Assembly: GCA_035266845.1 (NCBI GenBank)
Contig: DATFMP010000103.1
Span: 83,325 to 147,324 of the forward strand
DNA: 64,000 nt
Origin: DATFMP01 sp035266845
Lineage (GTDB): Bacteria; SAR324; JACQKK01
Direction of reading: 5' to 3'
In this document: in pieces, positions 26,049 to 35,446 of the stretch
Layout of the letters: each line of letters starts with the position of its first letter
Position numbering within the stretch: the first letter of the stretch is position 1
The notes under the pieces: model-generated
Told to the model about the DNA's origin: nothing
Databases searched by the model: none
Seen by the model: the letters and a program-made list of their open reading frames with translations, nothing else
Position numbers and translations under genes: made by a program

Positions 26049-28805
26049 TCAGTCCGAGAGATGGGAGATGACGTACTCGGAGAAGGGATCCACCCCGGCC
26101 ACGCGCACGCGCGCGTCCACGACCACGCAGCCCTGGCCCTTCTCCATCAGCAGCACGGGGTTCAGGTCGATCTCGCGGATCTGGGGGTGGTCTTCCACCA
26201 TTTGCGAGAGGCGCAGCAGAGTCTCGGAGAGCGCCGCAAGGTCGCGCTCCGGCTCGCCGCGGTAGCCGACGAAAATGCGGTGGGACTTGAGTCGGGCCAG
26301 CATGCGCTCCACATCCAGATCCGTCACGGGGTGCAGCGCGAACTGCACGTCGCGGAACAGCTCCAGGTACACGCCACCGAGCCCCGCCATCAGCACCGGG
26401 CCGAAGTTGGGGTCGTAGCTCACGCCCAGCACGGTCTCCAGGCCCTCGTGGGCCATGGGCTGCAGCAGCACGCCATCCATTTCCGCGCGACGGCCCTGGC
26501 CCTCCAGGGTTTCCTCCAACTCCAGGAAGGCCCCGCGCACCTCGCGGGCAGAGCGCAGGTTGAGACAGATCCCGTGCACATCGGACTTGTGCAGGATGGT
26601 CGTGCTGGAGAGCTTCATTGCCAGCGGATAGCCCATCGCTTCCGCCACCTGCACGGATTCGGCCGCGGTGCGGGCAAAGCGGGTGGGCAGGGTGGGGATG
26701 CCGTAGCACTCCATCAACCGGTAGCCCTCTAGCGGCGGCAGCCACACCGGCTCGCGTTCGGGGTCGTCCCCGGCGTGCTGACGGATCAGTGTGCGCGCCT
26801 GTTCCGCCTTCACGTCGGGGAAGCGCACGATCGTACCGCGTTCGCGATACCGCCAGTCGCGGTAACGCGTGAGCTGCGCCAGCGAGACGACGGCATCCTC
26901 GGGAAAACGGAAGGTGGGGATGCTGGCTTCTTCCAGCTCGTCCAGCCACGGGGCGCGCTCGCTCTCGCCCATCATGCAGGCCACCAGCGGCTTGGAACCG
27001 TCCGTGGCGCGGCGCGCGGTCAGGATGGCGCGGGCCACGTCCGGTGCCGCGGTCACCAGTGGCGGGATGAACATCACCAGCACCATGTCCACCTCGTCGG
27101 ACTCCAGCAGGCCTTTCAGGCAGGCCTCGTACTGGTCCGCGCTGGCCGAGGCGATCATGTCCACCGGGTTCAGCGCGCTGGCCGACTCCGGCATAAACGG
27201 CCGCAGCTTGGCCTGCAGGGCATCGGAGAGCCGCGGCACCTTGAGGCCCTCCACCTCCGCGCGGTCCGCGCTGATGATGCCCGGGCCCCCGGCGTTGGTG
27301 AGCACGCCCAGGCGTCCACCCGCGGGCAGAGGCTGGGTGCTGAGCAGCTTGGCCGCATGGAAGAACTGCTCCATGGTGTCCGTGCGGATGATGCCGGCCT
27401 GCTCCAGCAGCGTTTCCACGACCACGTTGGAGGCGGCCAGCGCGCCTGTGTGCGAGCTGGCGGCGCGCGCGCCCGCTTGGCTGGTGCCACTCTTGAGCAC
27501 CACGATGGGCTTGTGCTGGCTCACGCGGCGGGCGATGCGGCTGAACTTCTTGGGGTTCCCGAAGGATTCCAGGTAGAGCAGGATCACCTTCGTGTAGGGG
27601 TCGTTGCCCCAGAAGTACAGCAGGTCGTTGCCGGAGATATCCGCCTTGTTGCCCACGCCGATGAACTGCGAGATGCCCAGGCGCAGTTCGCGTGCCAGGT
27701 TGAGCATGGCGATGCCCAGGGCCCCACTCTGCGAGCTGAGCGCCACGCGGCCCGGCGGCGGGAACATGGGCGCGAACGTGGCATTGAGCCGCACGGCGGA
27801 CTCCGTGTTCAGCATGCCCAGACAGTTCGGCCCCACGATGCGCATGCCGTGGCGGCGGGCAATGTCCAGCACTTCCTTCTGCAACGCCGCGCCCTTGGCG
27901 CCGATCTCCGCGAAGCCCGCCGAGATGATGACCAGCGCGTAGACGTGCTTAGAGGCGCACTCGCGCACGACCTCCGGCACCACCGCGGCCGGCACAGCGA
28001 TGATGGCCAGGTCCACCTCCCGCGGCACGTCGCGCAGGGCGGCATAGCACGGCACGGAGTGCACCACGACGTGCCGGGGGTTGATGGGGTAGACGGGCCC
28101 CGCGTACTCCGACGTGATCAGGTTGCGCACGATGGCGTAGCCGATGGTGCCGGGCTCGTTGGAGGCGCCGATCACGGCCACGCTGCGCGGGCGGAACAGC
28201 CGCTCCATCGCCGCCACATAGGCCTGCTGCTCCCGCGCGAAGCGCCGCTCCTGCGTGAGCTCCGTCTCCTTCATGGCGAATTCGATGTGCACCACCCCCT
28301 CGCGCAGGCTGGAGGTGATGGTGAAGCCCATGTTCTTGAACACACCGATCATCTGGTGGTTCTCGGCCAGCACCTCGGCCTCGAGCACCTCGATTTCCGC
28401 CATACGGGCGAAGGGGATCAGCTCCTGCAGCAGGTGGGTGCCGATGCCCTGGCCCTGGTAGGCATCCTCCACGGTGAAGGCCACCTCCGCGTGGGTGGGC
28501 TTGGGCAGGCGCACGAAGCGTCCCACGGCGATGATGCGTTCGCCGCCCGGCTCGCCTTCGTCCTCGATCACCCCCACGATCGCCGTCTCGTTGTCGAAGT
28601 CGATGTGGGTAAAGTGCGCCACCTCCTTCTCGTCCATGCGGGTGATCATCGTCATGAAGCGGCGGTAGATCGTCTGCGGCGAGAGCCGGTAGAACAGCCG
28701 GATCATGCGCTGGTCGTCTTCCGGGGTGATCGGCCGCAGGCGCAGCGGCGTTCCGGTGGAGAGGATGACGTCCTTGCTCCAGGCGGGCGGCGTGTAGTTG
28801 GGCAT
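26049..28805 (-). CDS. GNAT acetyltransferase fused to NDP-forming acyl-CoA synthetase (Pat/AcdAB-like)
   Basis: A 918-residue fusion. Residues about 15-180 are a GNAT domain (RLRPITPEDDQRMIRLF, VEDAYQGQGIGTHLLQEL). Residues about 200-500 are the CoA-binding and ligase alpha part (RSVAVIGASNEPGTIGY, GPNCLGMLNT, ASSHTGALAAS). The C-terminal about 230 residues are an ATP-grasp beta part (LAMKLSSTTILHKSDVHGI, PVLMAGLGGVYLELF). Relatives are either protein acetyltransferases controlling acyl-CoA synthetases or ADP-forming acetate-CoA ligases. His452 in SSHTG is at the position of the phosphohistidine of active ligases, so ligase activity is plausible. It lies on the same strand just upstream of the grd promoter, with its own regulatory region. 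Confidence 0.9.
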   Translation of the reverse strand: MPNYTPPAWSKDVILSTGTPLRLRPITPEDDQRMIRLFYRLSPQTIYRRFMTMITRMDEKEVAHFTHIDFDNETAIVGVIEDEGEPGGERIIAVGRFVRLPKPTHAEVAFTVEDAYQGQGIGTHLLQELIPFARMAEIEVLEAEVLAENHQMIGVFKNMGFTITSSLREGVVHIEFAMKETELTQERRFAREQQAYVAAMERLFRPRSVAVIGASNEPGTIGYAIVRNLITSEYAGPVYPINPRHVVVHSVPCYAALRDVPREVDLAIIAVPAAVVPEVVRECASKHVYALVIISAGFAEIGAKGAALQKEVLDIARRHGMRIVGPNCLGMLNTESAVRLNATFAPMFPPPGRVALSSQSGALGIAMLNLARELRLGISQFIGVGNKADISGNDLLYFWGNDPYTKVILLYLESFGNPKKFSRIARRVSQHKPIVVLKSGTSQAGARAASSHTGALAASNVVVETLLEQAGIIRTDTMEQFFHAAKLLSTQPLPAGGRLGVLTNAGGPGIISADRAEVEGLKVPRLSDALQAKLRPFMPESASALNPVDMIASASADQYEACLKGLLESDEVDMVLVMFIPPLVTAAPDVARAILTARRATDGSKPLVACMMGESERAPWLDELEEASIPTFRFPEDAVVSLAQLTRYRDWRYRERGTIVRFPDVKAEQARTLIRQHAGDDPEREPVWLPPLEGYRLMECYGIPTLPTRFARTAAESVQVAEAMGYPLAMKLSSTTILHKSDVHGICLNLRSAREVRGAFLELEETLEGQGRRAEMDGVLLQPMAHEGLETVLGVSYDPNFGPVLMAGLGGVYLELFRDVQFALHPVTDLDVERMLARLKSHRIFVGYRGEPERDLAALSETLLRLSQMVEDHPQIREIDLNPVLLMEKGQGCVVVDARVRVAGVDPFSEYVISHLSD

Positions 28806-28947
28806 GGGTCGGGAGCGATGGGCGTGGAGGGGCGGCATCTCCCGCACTGGGGCCTCGCGCGCTGAGCCCCCGGAGCGCCGGATGTGGCGCCCGGGCTGCC
28901 GGGCCGCCACATCAGCCTAAGCCTACCGCACCCTCCGCCGATGGGAA

Positions 28948-28961
28948 ATGATGCGCATCAA
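28948..28961. promoter_or_regulatory. FNR/Anr-like site in a divergent gap, copy 1
   Basis: ATGATGCGCATCAA matches TTGAT-N4-ATCAA at 9 of 10 positions, in the 360-base divergent spacer between the acyl-CoA synthetase fusion (minus) and the coiled-coil protein (plus). No gene is seen in the spacer. Confidence 0.4.
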
Positions 28962-29067
28962 GGCCGGCCCGGGCTGCGTCCCGCACCCGCCCGCGAACCC
29001 ACTTGCGGCGGAAGGAGCCGGAATGCCCCCGCCTGCGCGACGACCTGGGTTTATTTCCCCCGCAGAT

Positions 29068-29081
29068 TTGATCATAATGAA
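29068..29081. promoter_or_regulatory. FNR/Anr-like site in a divergent gap, copy 2
   Basis: TTGATCATAATGAA also matches the FNR consensus at 9 of 10 positions, 85 bases before ATG 29166. Two near-matches in one spacer raise the chance that at least one is real. Confidence 0.4.
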
Positions 29082-29165
29082 CGGGCACCGCCGGCACCGC
29101 CGGCCAAGCTTGACCAACGAACAGCGGAACCACCGGCCATTCCGCGGGGCCAGCACGTCGCCGTG

Positions 29166-29600
29166 ATGCCCGAACCCAAGCCACCCCCTGACACCAATGG
29201 AAATCGGCTCGCCGCCTTGCTGCGTCGCGCGCTCGATGAGGCTTTGTACATGCTCATGAACTGGCTCGCCTTCCTGCGGAGCAAGACCGAGGACACGCGC
29301 CACCAGCTCAAGGAGGTGTTCTATTCCACCTCCGATCAGGTGCTGGAGCGGGCGGAGGAAACCCGCAAGTCCGTCAAGCTGCGCATGGCGATCCTCGAGA
29401 TCGAGCACCACCTGAACCGGCTCTATCCGCAGATCGGCAAGCTCACCTGCGACCTGCACGCCGAGCACGTGGAAGGCTGGCCGGAGAATCCCGATCTGCG
29501 CGCCAAGGTGGAGCTGGCCGAGGAATATCGCGAGCGCCTGGACGAACTGCGCAAAGACCTGGAGCAGCACCAGCAGCGCATCCGCTCCCCGCGCGGCTGA
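29166..29600 (+). CDS. Hypothetical coiled-coil protein, 144 aa
   Basis: Starts at ATG 29166 (MPEPKPPPDTNGNRL); the upstream open frame is proline-rich and unlikely to be coding. The protein is almost wholly helical and charged: LKEVFYSTSDQVLERAEETR, MAILEIEHHLNRLYPQIGKL and a heptad-rich C-terminus YRERLDELRKDLEQHQQRI. No membrane segment is seen. Family not recognised. It is divergent from the acyl-CoA synthetase fusion and followed by tRNA-Leu. Confidence 0.7.
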   Translation: MPEPKPPPDTNGNRLAALLRRALDEALYMLMNWLAFLRSKTEDTRHQLKEVFYSTSDQVLERAEETRKSVKLRMAILEIEHHLNRLYPQIGKLTCDLHAEHVEGWPENPDLRAKVELAEEYRERLDELRKDLEQHQQRIRSPRG

Positions 29601-29611
29601 ACGCCCGCCCC

Positions 29612-29640
29612 TTGAACCGCCGGGGTGATCCCGGTATACA
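29612..29640 (+). promoter_or_regulatory. Promoter of tRNA-Leu
   Basis: TTGAAC (29612-29617), exactly 17 bases of spacer, then TATACA (29635-29640). Transcription would start near 29647, about 17 bases before the tRNA. Confidence 0.7.
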
Positions 29641-29663
29641 CATCTATTGCAGCACCCTCGCCT

Positions 29664-29747
29664 GCCGACGTGGTGGAACTGGTAGACACGCTATCTTGAG
29701 GGGGTAGTGGGAGAAATCCCGTGGGAGTTCGAGTCTCCCCGTCGGCA
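29664..29747 (+). tRNA. tRNA-Leu (anticodon GAG)
   Basis: An 84-base class II tRNA. The acceptor stem GCCGACG pairs with CGTCGGC, followed by discriminator A. The anticodon loop TTGAGGG on stem CTATC/GGTAG gives GAG, reading CUC and CUU. A long variable arm (TGGGAGAAATCCCG) and the T-loop TTCGAGT are present. CCA is not encoded, so it must be added after transcription. Confidence 0.95.
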
Positions 29748-29839
29748 TGATCCCTTCCAGGGCGGACATTGCTCCTGCTCACCGGTGCACGGCCGGCGCA
29801 GCCCGGCTCGCGGCTGCGCCGTGTGCAGACGCGCTGCTC

Positions 29840-29864
29840 CCGTCACGCACTTCGTGCGTGACGG
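29840..29864. terminator. Strong hairpin downstream of tRNA-Leu
   Basis: A perfect 11-base-pair stem CCGTCACGCAC / GTGCGTGACGG with loop TTC, about 90 bases after the tRNA and without a T run. It may terminate the tRNA transcript. The rest of the 391-base gap 29748-30138 holds no gene I trust. Confidence 0.45.
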
Positions 29865-30138
29865 TGCCGCACGATTCAGTGTTTCAAGCCGAATATGTCC
29901 GTCAGGAACTGCTTGACGGCTGCCGAGGTAGCCATGGCCGCGACTTCGTCGTAAGCGATGAAAAGCCATGAATCGCCGTGATTGAGTCCGCCGGGCCCGG
30001 CGTCACAGACGTTGAGACCGCGGTGGTGACGGATGAGGGGCGCGTCAATGCTGTCGGCAGGCCGATGCGCGATCGCGGCCACAGCTGAGCGGGAGCCCGC
30101 AGTTCATCGCGGAATTGGCGCGATGGCGGGTGCAGCAG

Positions 30139-32430
30139 CTAGGAGAAGACTTCCCGGAACTCGATCTGTTCTCCGGCCAGCGTTATCAGCGTCAGCGGAA
30201 ACGCCCGCGTGGCATCGAGGATTCCACGGTAGTAGGCGGCATAGTCTTCCTCGGACTCCTCGGGCTCCGGGGTGCGCAGTCCGATGAACACAAGATCCGC
30301 CTGGGTCGAATAGCGCGCAATTTCCTCCAATGGGCCACGCTCCTCGCGCCGAACGTATATTTCGATCTGGGCGTCGATGCGGCTATCCGCCAGGAACTCG
30401 TCCAGGCTCTGCTGCAGCCCCCGGCGCGCGTCCTCGTTGGCGGCCAGGGACTTGATGGTCAGCGTGGCGCCCCGCCATTCCGGGCTGCTTTGCAGCATGT
30501 AGGCGAAGAGCAGCATCAGCGTGGCGTTGTTGTTCTGGGTGCCCATCCACACATCGATGGAAAGCGACTCGCGTGGCTCCAGGGCCTCCTCGGCCGTGCC
30601 CCGGCTGTCCCGCACGAGGATCACGTTCTTGCGTTGCCGATGGAGCGTCTGCAACACGTGGCAGAATCCAACGATGTGCTCGGGGTCTTCTGTATCGCCC
30701 AGCATCACGGTATTGGGCTCGATGTGCCCCAGGCCATAGTCGGTGGCCAGGGCCTCCGCTCCGGTCACGAAGTCCGGTGCGTATTTCACGCGCACGAGGG
30801 CGGGTACGTCATTCTTGCGCAGGTAATCCTCGATGCTGCGTTCCTGGCTGCGCACTTTCCCTTCCTCGGCCAATGGGCGCTCCACGATGGTGGCCACCGT
30901 GAGGAAGCCCTTGCCGTGTGTAATCGCGTCCGCCAGCGCGACGAGATACCAGCGCGCGGTGGGCGCGCCGCTGAAGAGCAGGATGTTGGGCCGCCACACG
31001 CGGGCCACATCCTGGTAGCGCCCGACCTTGTAGATCGAGAAGCGTGCCAGGGCCTGCAGAACGCCACCGCGGATGTCCGACCAGCCCGTGCGCATGCGCC
31101 GCCGCCGCATCACCAGATACACTGCGCTGGATGCGAAGATGGCGATCAGGCTGGCGCCCGCGTCGATCATCAACATGGCGCCTACGCACAGCACCGCGCC
31201 CAGCAGGGAGATCCTCCAGGGCGTGCGGAAGGTGGGGCGCCAGGAAGGGTTGCCGATCAGCCCTTCCAGTGCGGCGATCAGGTTCAGCGTGCCGTAGGCC
31301 GTGAGGAAGAACATGGACAGCACGGGTGCCAGCACATCCAGCGAGCCCGCGTACAGCCCCACCGCGGCGATGGCAAAGGTGATCAGGGTGGCGAGACGCG
31401 GATCGTTGCCCGGCCCGTTACCGCGGCCCACGAAGCGCGGCACGACCCGGTCGGCGGCCAGCGCCTGCAAGGTGCGGGCGCCGCCAAGCAGGGCGCCCAT
31501 GGCGCTGGAAAGCGTGGCACCCCAGATGCCCGCGTACATGGCTTGCGGCAGCAACGCCACGTCCCACATCACCAGCGGATTTGTCCGCAGCAGCGGGCGC
31601 GGCACATACACCCACAGCAGCACCGGGATGCCCACGTACACCACGTAGCCGGTCACTACGGCCGCCAGGGTGCCCGTCGGCAGCGAGCGGCGCGGGTTCT
31701 TCAGGTCGCCGGACATGGACACCCCGGAGAGGATGCCCGTGACCGCCGGAAAGAACACCGCGAACACCACCCAGAACGCTGCCCGCGGCGCTTCGGGCAA
31801 CACAGCTCCCTCCGGCAGCGACACCGGGTGCCCCAACACGAGGGACACCAGCGAGCCCGCGATGAGCACGAAGATCAGCAACTGCGTCTTGAGCGCAATA
31901 TTCGCCGAGACGAAGGCCAGCACGGTGAGTGCTACCAGCGCGACGATGGCGATGGTGGTCGTGGGCACCTGCGGCAGCAGCACGTGCACCGAGTCCGCGA
32001 AGCCCACCAGGTAGAACGAGACCCCCATGGCCTGCGCCAGGTACAGCGGCAGCCCGATCGCCGCGCCGGACTCCACCCCGAAGGAGCGCGAAACCATGTA
32101 GTACGCCCCCCCGCCCCGCACACGCATATTGGTTGCGGTCGCCGCAATGGAAAGTCCGGTGATGAACGTGATGGCGCTGGAAAGCGTCACGATCACGATC
32201 GTCAGTACCAGCCCGGCCTCGCCCAGCACCCAGCCCAGGCGCAGATACATGATCACGCCCAGGATCGTCAGCACGCTGGGCAGATACACGCCCATGAACG
32301 TCCCGAAGCGCCGGGGCTCGGCGGGCGGCTTTTCCTGTCGTGCCGAGGTCTCAGGCTGCGGCTGCGAAGCCGGCTGGTCGGCGGGTGCGGATAGTCCGGT
32401 GGGCGCAGCGGCCGGGGTAGGGTCGCTCAT
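30139..32430 (-). CDS. APC-superfamily cation-chloride cotransporter-like protein (SLC12-type)
   Basis: A 763-residue inner-membrane protein. A Pro/Ala-rich N-terminal tail of about 40 residues precedes about 12 membrane helices (VYLPSVLTILGVIMYLRLGW, SAITFITGLSIAATATNMRV, FFPAVTGILSGVSMSGDLKN, LSSAMGALLGGARTLQALAA). The unwound helix segment GVIMYLRLGWVLG and FFPAVTGI are typical of SLC12 cation-chloride cotransporters. A soluble C-terminal domain of about 300 residues (HGKGFLTVATIVERPLAEEG, DLVFIGLRTPEPEE) has a USP-like fold, also as in that family. It probably moves K+ or Na+ with Cl-, or amino acids. Confidence 0.88.
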   Translation of the reverse strand: MSDPTPAAAPTGLSAPADQPASQPQPETSARQEKPPAEPRRFGTFMGVYLPSVLTILGVIMYLRLGWVLGEAGLVLTIVIVTLSSAITFITGLSIAATATNMRVRGGGAYYMVSRSFGVESGAAIGLPLYLAQAMGVSFYLVGFADSVHVLLPQVPTTTIAIVALVALTVLAFVSANIALKTQLLIFVLIAGSLVSLVLGHPVSLPEGAVLPEAPRAAFWVVFAVFFPAVTGILSGVSMSGDLKNPRRSLPTGTLAAVVTGYVVYVGIPVLLWVYVPRPLLRTNPLVMWDVALLPQAMYAGIWGATLSSAMGALLGGARTLQALAADRVVPRFVGRGNGPGNDPRLATLITFAIAAVGLYAGSLDVLAPVLSMFFLTAYGTLNLIAALEGLIGNPSWRPTFRTPWRISLLGAVLCVGAMLMIDAGASLIAIFASSAVYLVMRRRRMRTGWSDIRGGVLQALARFSIYKVGRYQDVARVWRPNILLFSGAPTARWYLVALADAITHGKGFLTVATIVERPLAEEGKVRSQERSIEDYLRKNDVPALVRVKYAPDFVTGAEALATDYGLGHIEPNTVMLGDTEDPEHIVGFCHVLQTLHRQRKNVILVRDSRGTAEEALEPRESLSIDVWMGTQNNNATLMLLFAYMLQSSPEWRGATLTIKSLAANEDARRGLQQSLDEFLADSRIDAQIEIYVRREERGPLEEIARYSTQADLVFIGLRTPEPEESEEDYAAYYRGILDATRAFPLTLITLAGEQIEFREVFS

Positions 32431-33142
32431 GAGGGCGTGAAGGCCTGATCAAAGGGTGGCCGGCCGGATTTGCACGGACCCGGCGGATTGGGTCGATTGC
32501 CACGGCTTACGCATTGCGCTGCCACTCTCCGCTACGCATGCCCATTATGCGCGCGAAGTAGCGGAACGCAATGCTCACGACTCGCTTGGAGAACCCTTCC
32601 CGGAGCCGATGAGCTGCGCACGCTGGCCATGACGATCGTGCGGCGCGAGTTGGCCGAGCGCATCTTCCAGGCCCGCGGGCAGGATGGAGGCCAGTGGCGT
32701 GGGCAGGGGCGCGCCCCTTGACCCACGCAGCTCTCGTGTCGCGGCCTGCATCGCGCCACTGCATTTGACTTGCCGCTCCGATGCGCCCACGCTACTGGAA
32801 CGGGGATATGGTCTAATCTATTGGCAGAAGAAAATTCGACCGGTGCCCTACAGCAGGGTCCGGTGTGGGACGACGTGCCCTGATCGGACTGTCCCACGGG
32901 CCGTGCTGCATCCTGGCGCGTATCCGAAGGTGCGGATTTTCTCCCCCATTCAGGTTCCAATCACACTCTCCTGCGGACACGACGCTTGCGGGCGCCTCCC
33001 CTGACGGGGAGCACGCGCGAAGCGCCTGGGCCGCCTCAATGCAGCGGCTGACCGGTGCGTCCCCGACCAACCGGCGGGGTCTGGAGCTCGATCCGGCAGC
33101 ACGAGCCGAAGCGGCTTGCCAACCTCCATGATGAGATCCCCT
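32431..33142. other. Gene-free stretch of about 710 bases
   Basis: Only short frames with arginine/proline-rich nonsense composition occur here on either strand. No repeat, RNA gene or strong promoter was recognised. It may contain the regulatory region of the minus-strand transporter. Confidence 0.5.
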
Positions 33143-33469
33143 ATGAGTTCCTTTCAAGAAAAGCTGCAGGCCAGGAAGCCCCTCATCCTCGCATTCGCGG
33201 CCGGGTTGCTGGTGGGCCCGCTCATCTCCGGGATGATGGGCTGGCAGGTGACCAGCACGACCGCCACAAAGCTGGTGGAGACTGCCACCGTGAATGAACA
33301 GGTGAAGTTCTGCGCGGTGCGCGCACGCGCTGTTGTCGCGGACCCCAGCAAGCTGGAGTATTCGGAGCGCTTCAAGCTGGCGGAAAAGTGGGCCCGGATG
33401 CCGTGGCAGCAACAGGCGGACTCTGACGTCATCTCGGGGTGCACCAACAACCTGTCCGAGTCGGCTTAG
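33143..33469 (+). CDS. Small single-pass membrane-anchored protein, 108 aa
   Basis: An N-terminal membrane helix (PLILAFAAGLLVGPLISGMM, residues about 14-34) is followed by a soluble exported domain with two Cys (VKFCAVRARAVVADP and ISGCTNNLSE) that could form a disulfide. The start is uncertain: ATG 33128, 33131 or 33143 are all in frame, and no strong ribosome binding site decides. Family not recognised. The 298-base gap after it contains no gene. Confidence 0.65.
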   Translation: MSSFQEKLQARKPLILAFAAGLLVGPLISGMMGWQVTSTTATKLVETATVNEQVKFCAVRARAVVADPSKLEYSERFKLAEKWARMPWQQQADSDVISGCTNNLSESA

Positions 33470-33767
33470 GCCGTTCGCCGCGGCCTGCTGCCCGGGCGGT
33501 ACGCCTTCGCCATGAAGAGGCGCCGGGCTACAGACGATGGGGAAGGACGGTGCATGCGGTACAAGCCGCACGTCCGGGGGCCCAACACAGGACGCAGATC
33601 GGGTGCGCCGGAGGCACCGCGGGACGTCGAGCGCGAAGCGGAGGGTGAACCGCAGCCGCCTGGGGCGTTGGAGAGCCGGGCTGGCTGCGCTATGGTAAGG
33701 GGCCATCAGGGCGGCGTGCCGACCCGGCCCCACCGCCCGCGCCCGTTCACCCGCACGGATTGCCGCC

Positions 33768-35402
33768 TTGAGTCTCTCCCGCCCTGCCGTCCTGGCCTTG
33801 CTGGCCGCGCTGTTGGTCGTCTGGTTCGCGCTGCTGGGATCGCGGGATCTCATGGAGGCGGACGAAGGCCGCTACGCGGAGATTCCGCGCGAGATGCTGG
33901 TGACCGGCGATTGGGTCACGCCGCGCCTGGACGGCTTCAAGTACTTCGAAAAGCCCCCGCTGCAGTACTGGCTCACGGCCGCCGGCTTCGCCGTGTTCGG
34001 CGTGGGTACGGCCACGGCGCGGCTGTGGCCGGCGCTGCTGGGGCTGCTCGGCGCTGCGGTGGCAGGCTGGCTGGGCCTGCGGCTGTACGGGCCGCGGGCG
34101 GGCGCGTTCGCATTTCTGGCGCTGCTGACGAGTCTGCTCTACTGGGCCATGGGCCATATCCTCACGCTGGATATGGCCGTCTCCGTGTTCCTGTTCGTGG
34201 GCATTGCGTGCCTCGTGCGCGCCCAGCAGCAGCGCACGGACTGGGCCCGGGGGCGGCGCTGGATGTGGCTCGGCTGGGCCGCGCTGGCGGCCGCCACCCT
34301 TTCCAAGGGGCTGATCGGCGTGGTGCTGCCCGGTGGGGCCGTGGTGCTCTACAGCCTGTGGCAGCGGGACTGGACCCTGTGGAAGCGCATGGAGCTGGGC
34401 AAGGGCCTGCTGATCCTGCTGGCCCTGACGGCGCCGTGGTTCATCGTGGTGAGCCTACGCAATCCGGGCTTCGCGTGGTTCTTCTTCGTGCGCGAACATC
34501 TGGAGCGCTACGCGACGGACATCCATCGCCAGACCGCGCCGGACTGGTACTTCGTGCCCGTGTTCCTGGTGGGCACGCTGCCCTGGACGGGCGCCATGGT
34601 GATGTCCCTCGTGCGGCCCGGCTTCGCCTGGCGGAAGGGCGGGGGTGAGTTCTCCGCCGAGCGCTTCCTGTGGGTCTTCGCCGCCGTGGTGTTCGTGTTC
34701 TTTTCCCTGGGCGATTCCAAGCTGGAGCCCTACCTGCTACCCATGATCCCGGCCGTGGCCGTGCTGGCGGGCCGGAGCTTGGCGAACCGCGGCGATCCCT
34801 CGCTCCCGTGGTTCACGCTGGCCGCGGCGGTGGCCCTGGCCGGTCTGGCCTGGGTGGGGCCGCAGTACGCCACCGACCCCACCACGCGCCAGCTGGTGAT
34901 CGACAATCGGGGCTGGTTCTATCTGGCGGCGGGCGTGCTGGTCGCGGCGGGCCTGCTGGTGCTGCCCTGGCGGTCGCTGGGGGATCTGCGGCTGGGCGCC
35001 TACGCCGTGGTGGTGCTGGTGGCGCTCCAGGTGCTGGCCTGGGGCTACCATCAGGTCAGCGAGCCCTGGCGCTCCAGCAGGAACCTGGCCGAGGCGATCC
35101 TGGCACAGCACCCGGGCGACGCCCCCATCTACGCCGTGGGCGACTACTACCCGCAATCGCTTCCGTTTTACCTGCGCCGTACGGTGCACCTGGTGCGCAT
35201 CTCGGGTGAGCTGGAGATGGGCATCCGCATGGAGCCCCAGCGCTGGATTCCCACGCTGGAGGACTTCGCGCCACGCTGGATCGCCGCGGAGCAGGCCTAC
35301 GCCGTGCTCAACGAAGCGTCCCTGCGCTGGGCGCAGGGACGCGGCCTGCCCATGCGCGAGCTGGCCACCAACGCCCGGCTGACGGTGGTGGCGCGCCGCT
35401 GA
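33768..35402 (+). CDS. arnT: ArnT-like lipid A aminoarabinose transferase, first tandem copy
   Basis: A 544-residue multi-pass inner-membrane glycosyltransferase of the ArnT/PMT type, starting at TTG 33768. It would transfer 4-amino-4-deoxy-L-arabinose from undecaprenyl phosphate to lipid A on the periplasmic face. Family signatures are EADEGRYAEIPREMLVTGDW, PRLDGFKYFEKPPLQYWL and LTLDMAVSVFLF, then at least ten hydrophobic helices and a periplasmic C-terminal domain (YYPQSLPFYLRRTVHLVRIS). The next gene is a close paralogue in tandem. The arnB-C-A-D genes follow in the same direction, making the lipid A assignment much stronger than homology alone. Confidence 0.9.
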   Translation: MSLSRPAVLALLAALLVVWFALLGSRDLMEADEGRYAEIPREMLVTGDWVTPRLDGFKYFEKPPLQYWLTAAGFAVFGVGTATARLWPALLGLLGAAVAGWLGLRLYGPRAGAFAFLALLTSLLYWAMGHILTLDMAVSVFLFVGIACLVRAQQQRTDWARGRRWMWLGWAALAAATLSKGLIGVVLPGGAVVLYSLWQRDWTLWKRMELGKGLLILLALTAPWFIVVSLRNPGFAWFFFVREHLERYATDIHRQTAPDWYFVPVFLVGTLPWTGAMVMSLVRPGFAWRKGGGEFSAERFLWVFAAVVFVFFSLGDSKLEPYLLPMIPAVAVLAGRSLANRGDPSLPWFTLAAAVALAGLAWVGPQYATDPTTRQLVIDNRGWFYLAAGVLVAAGLLVLPWRSLGDLRLGAYAVVVLVALQVLAWGYHQVSEPWRSSRNLAEAILAQHPGDAPIYAVGDYYPQSLPFYLRRTVHLVRISGELEMGIRMEPQRWIPTLEDFAPRWIAAEQAYAVLNEASLRWAQGRGLPMRELATNARLTVVARR

Positions 35403-35446
35403 GGCAGCGCGCCGCGACCGCCACCTCCGCTGCGAGCCCACCGCCC

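Noticed and set aside
26775..28865. Long open frame antisense to the acyl-CoA synthetase fusion
   Set aside because: His/Arg/Gly-rich shadow translation of a GC-rich gene on the other strand; no recognisable domain.
29876..30082. Possible 68-residue minus-strand gene after tRNA-Leu
   Set aside because: The C-terminal part looks protein-like, but there is no support for start or family; too weak to list as a gene.
30115..32394. Long plus-strand open frame opposite the SLC12-like transporter
   Set aside because: Composition of an antisense shadow; the minus frame has clear membrane helices and family motifs.
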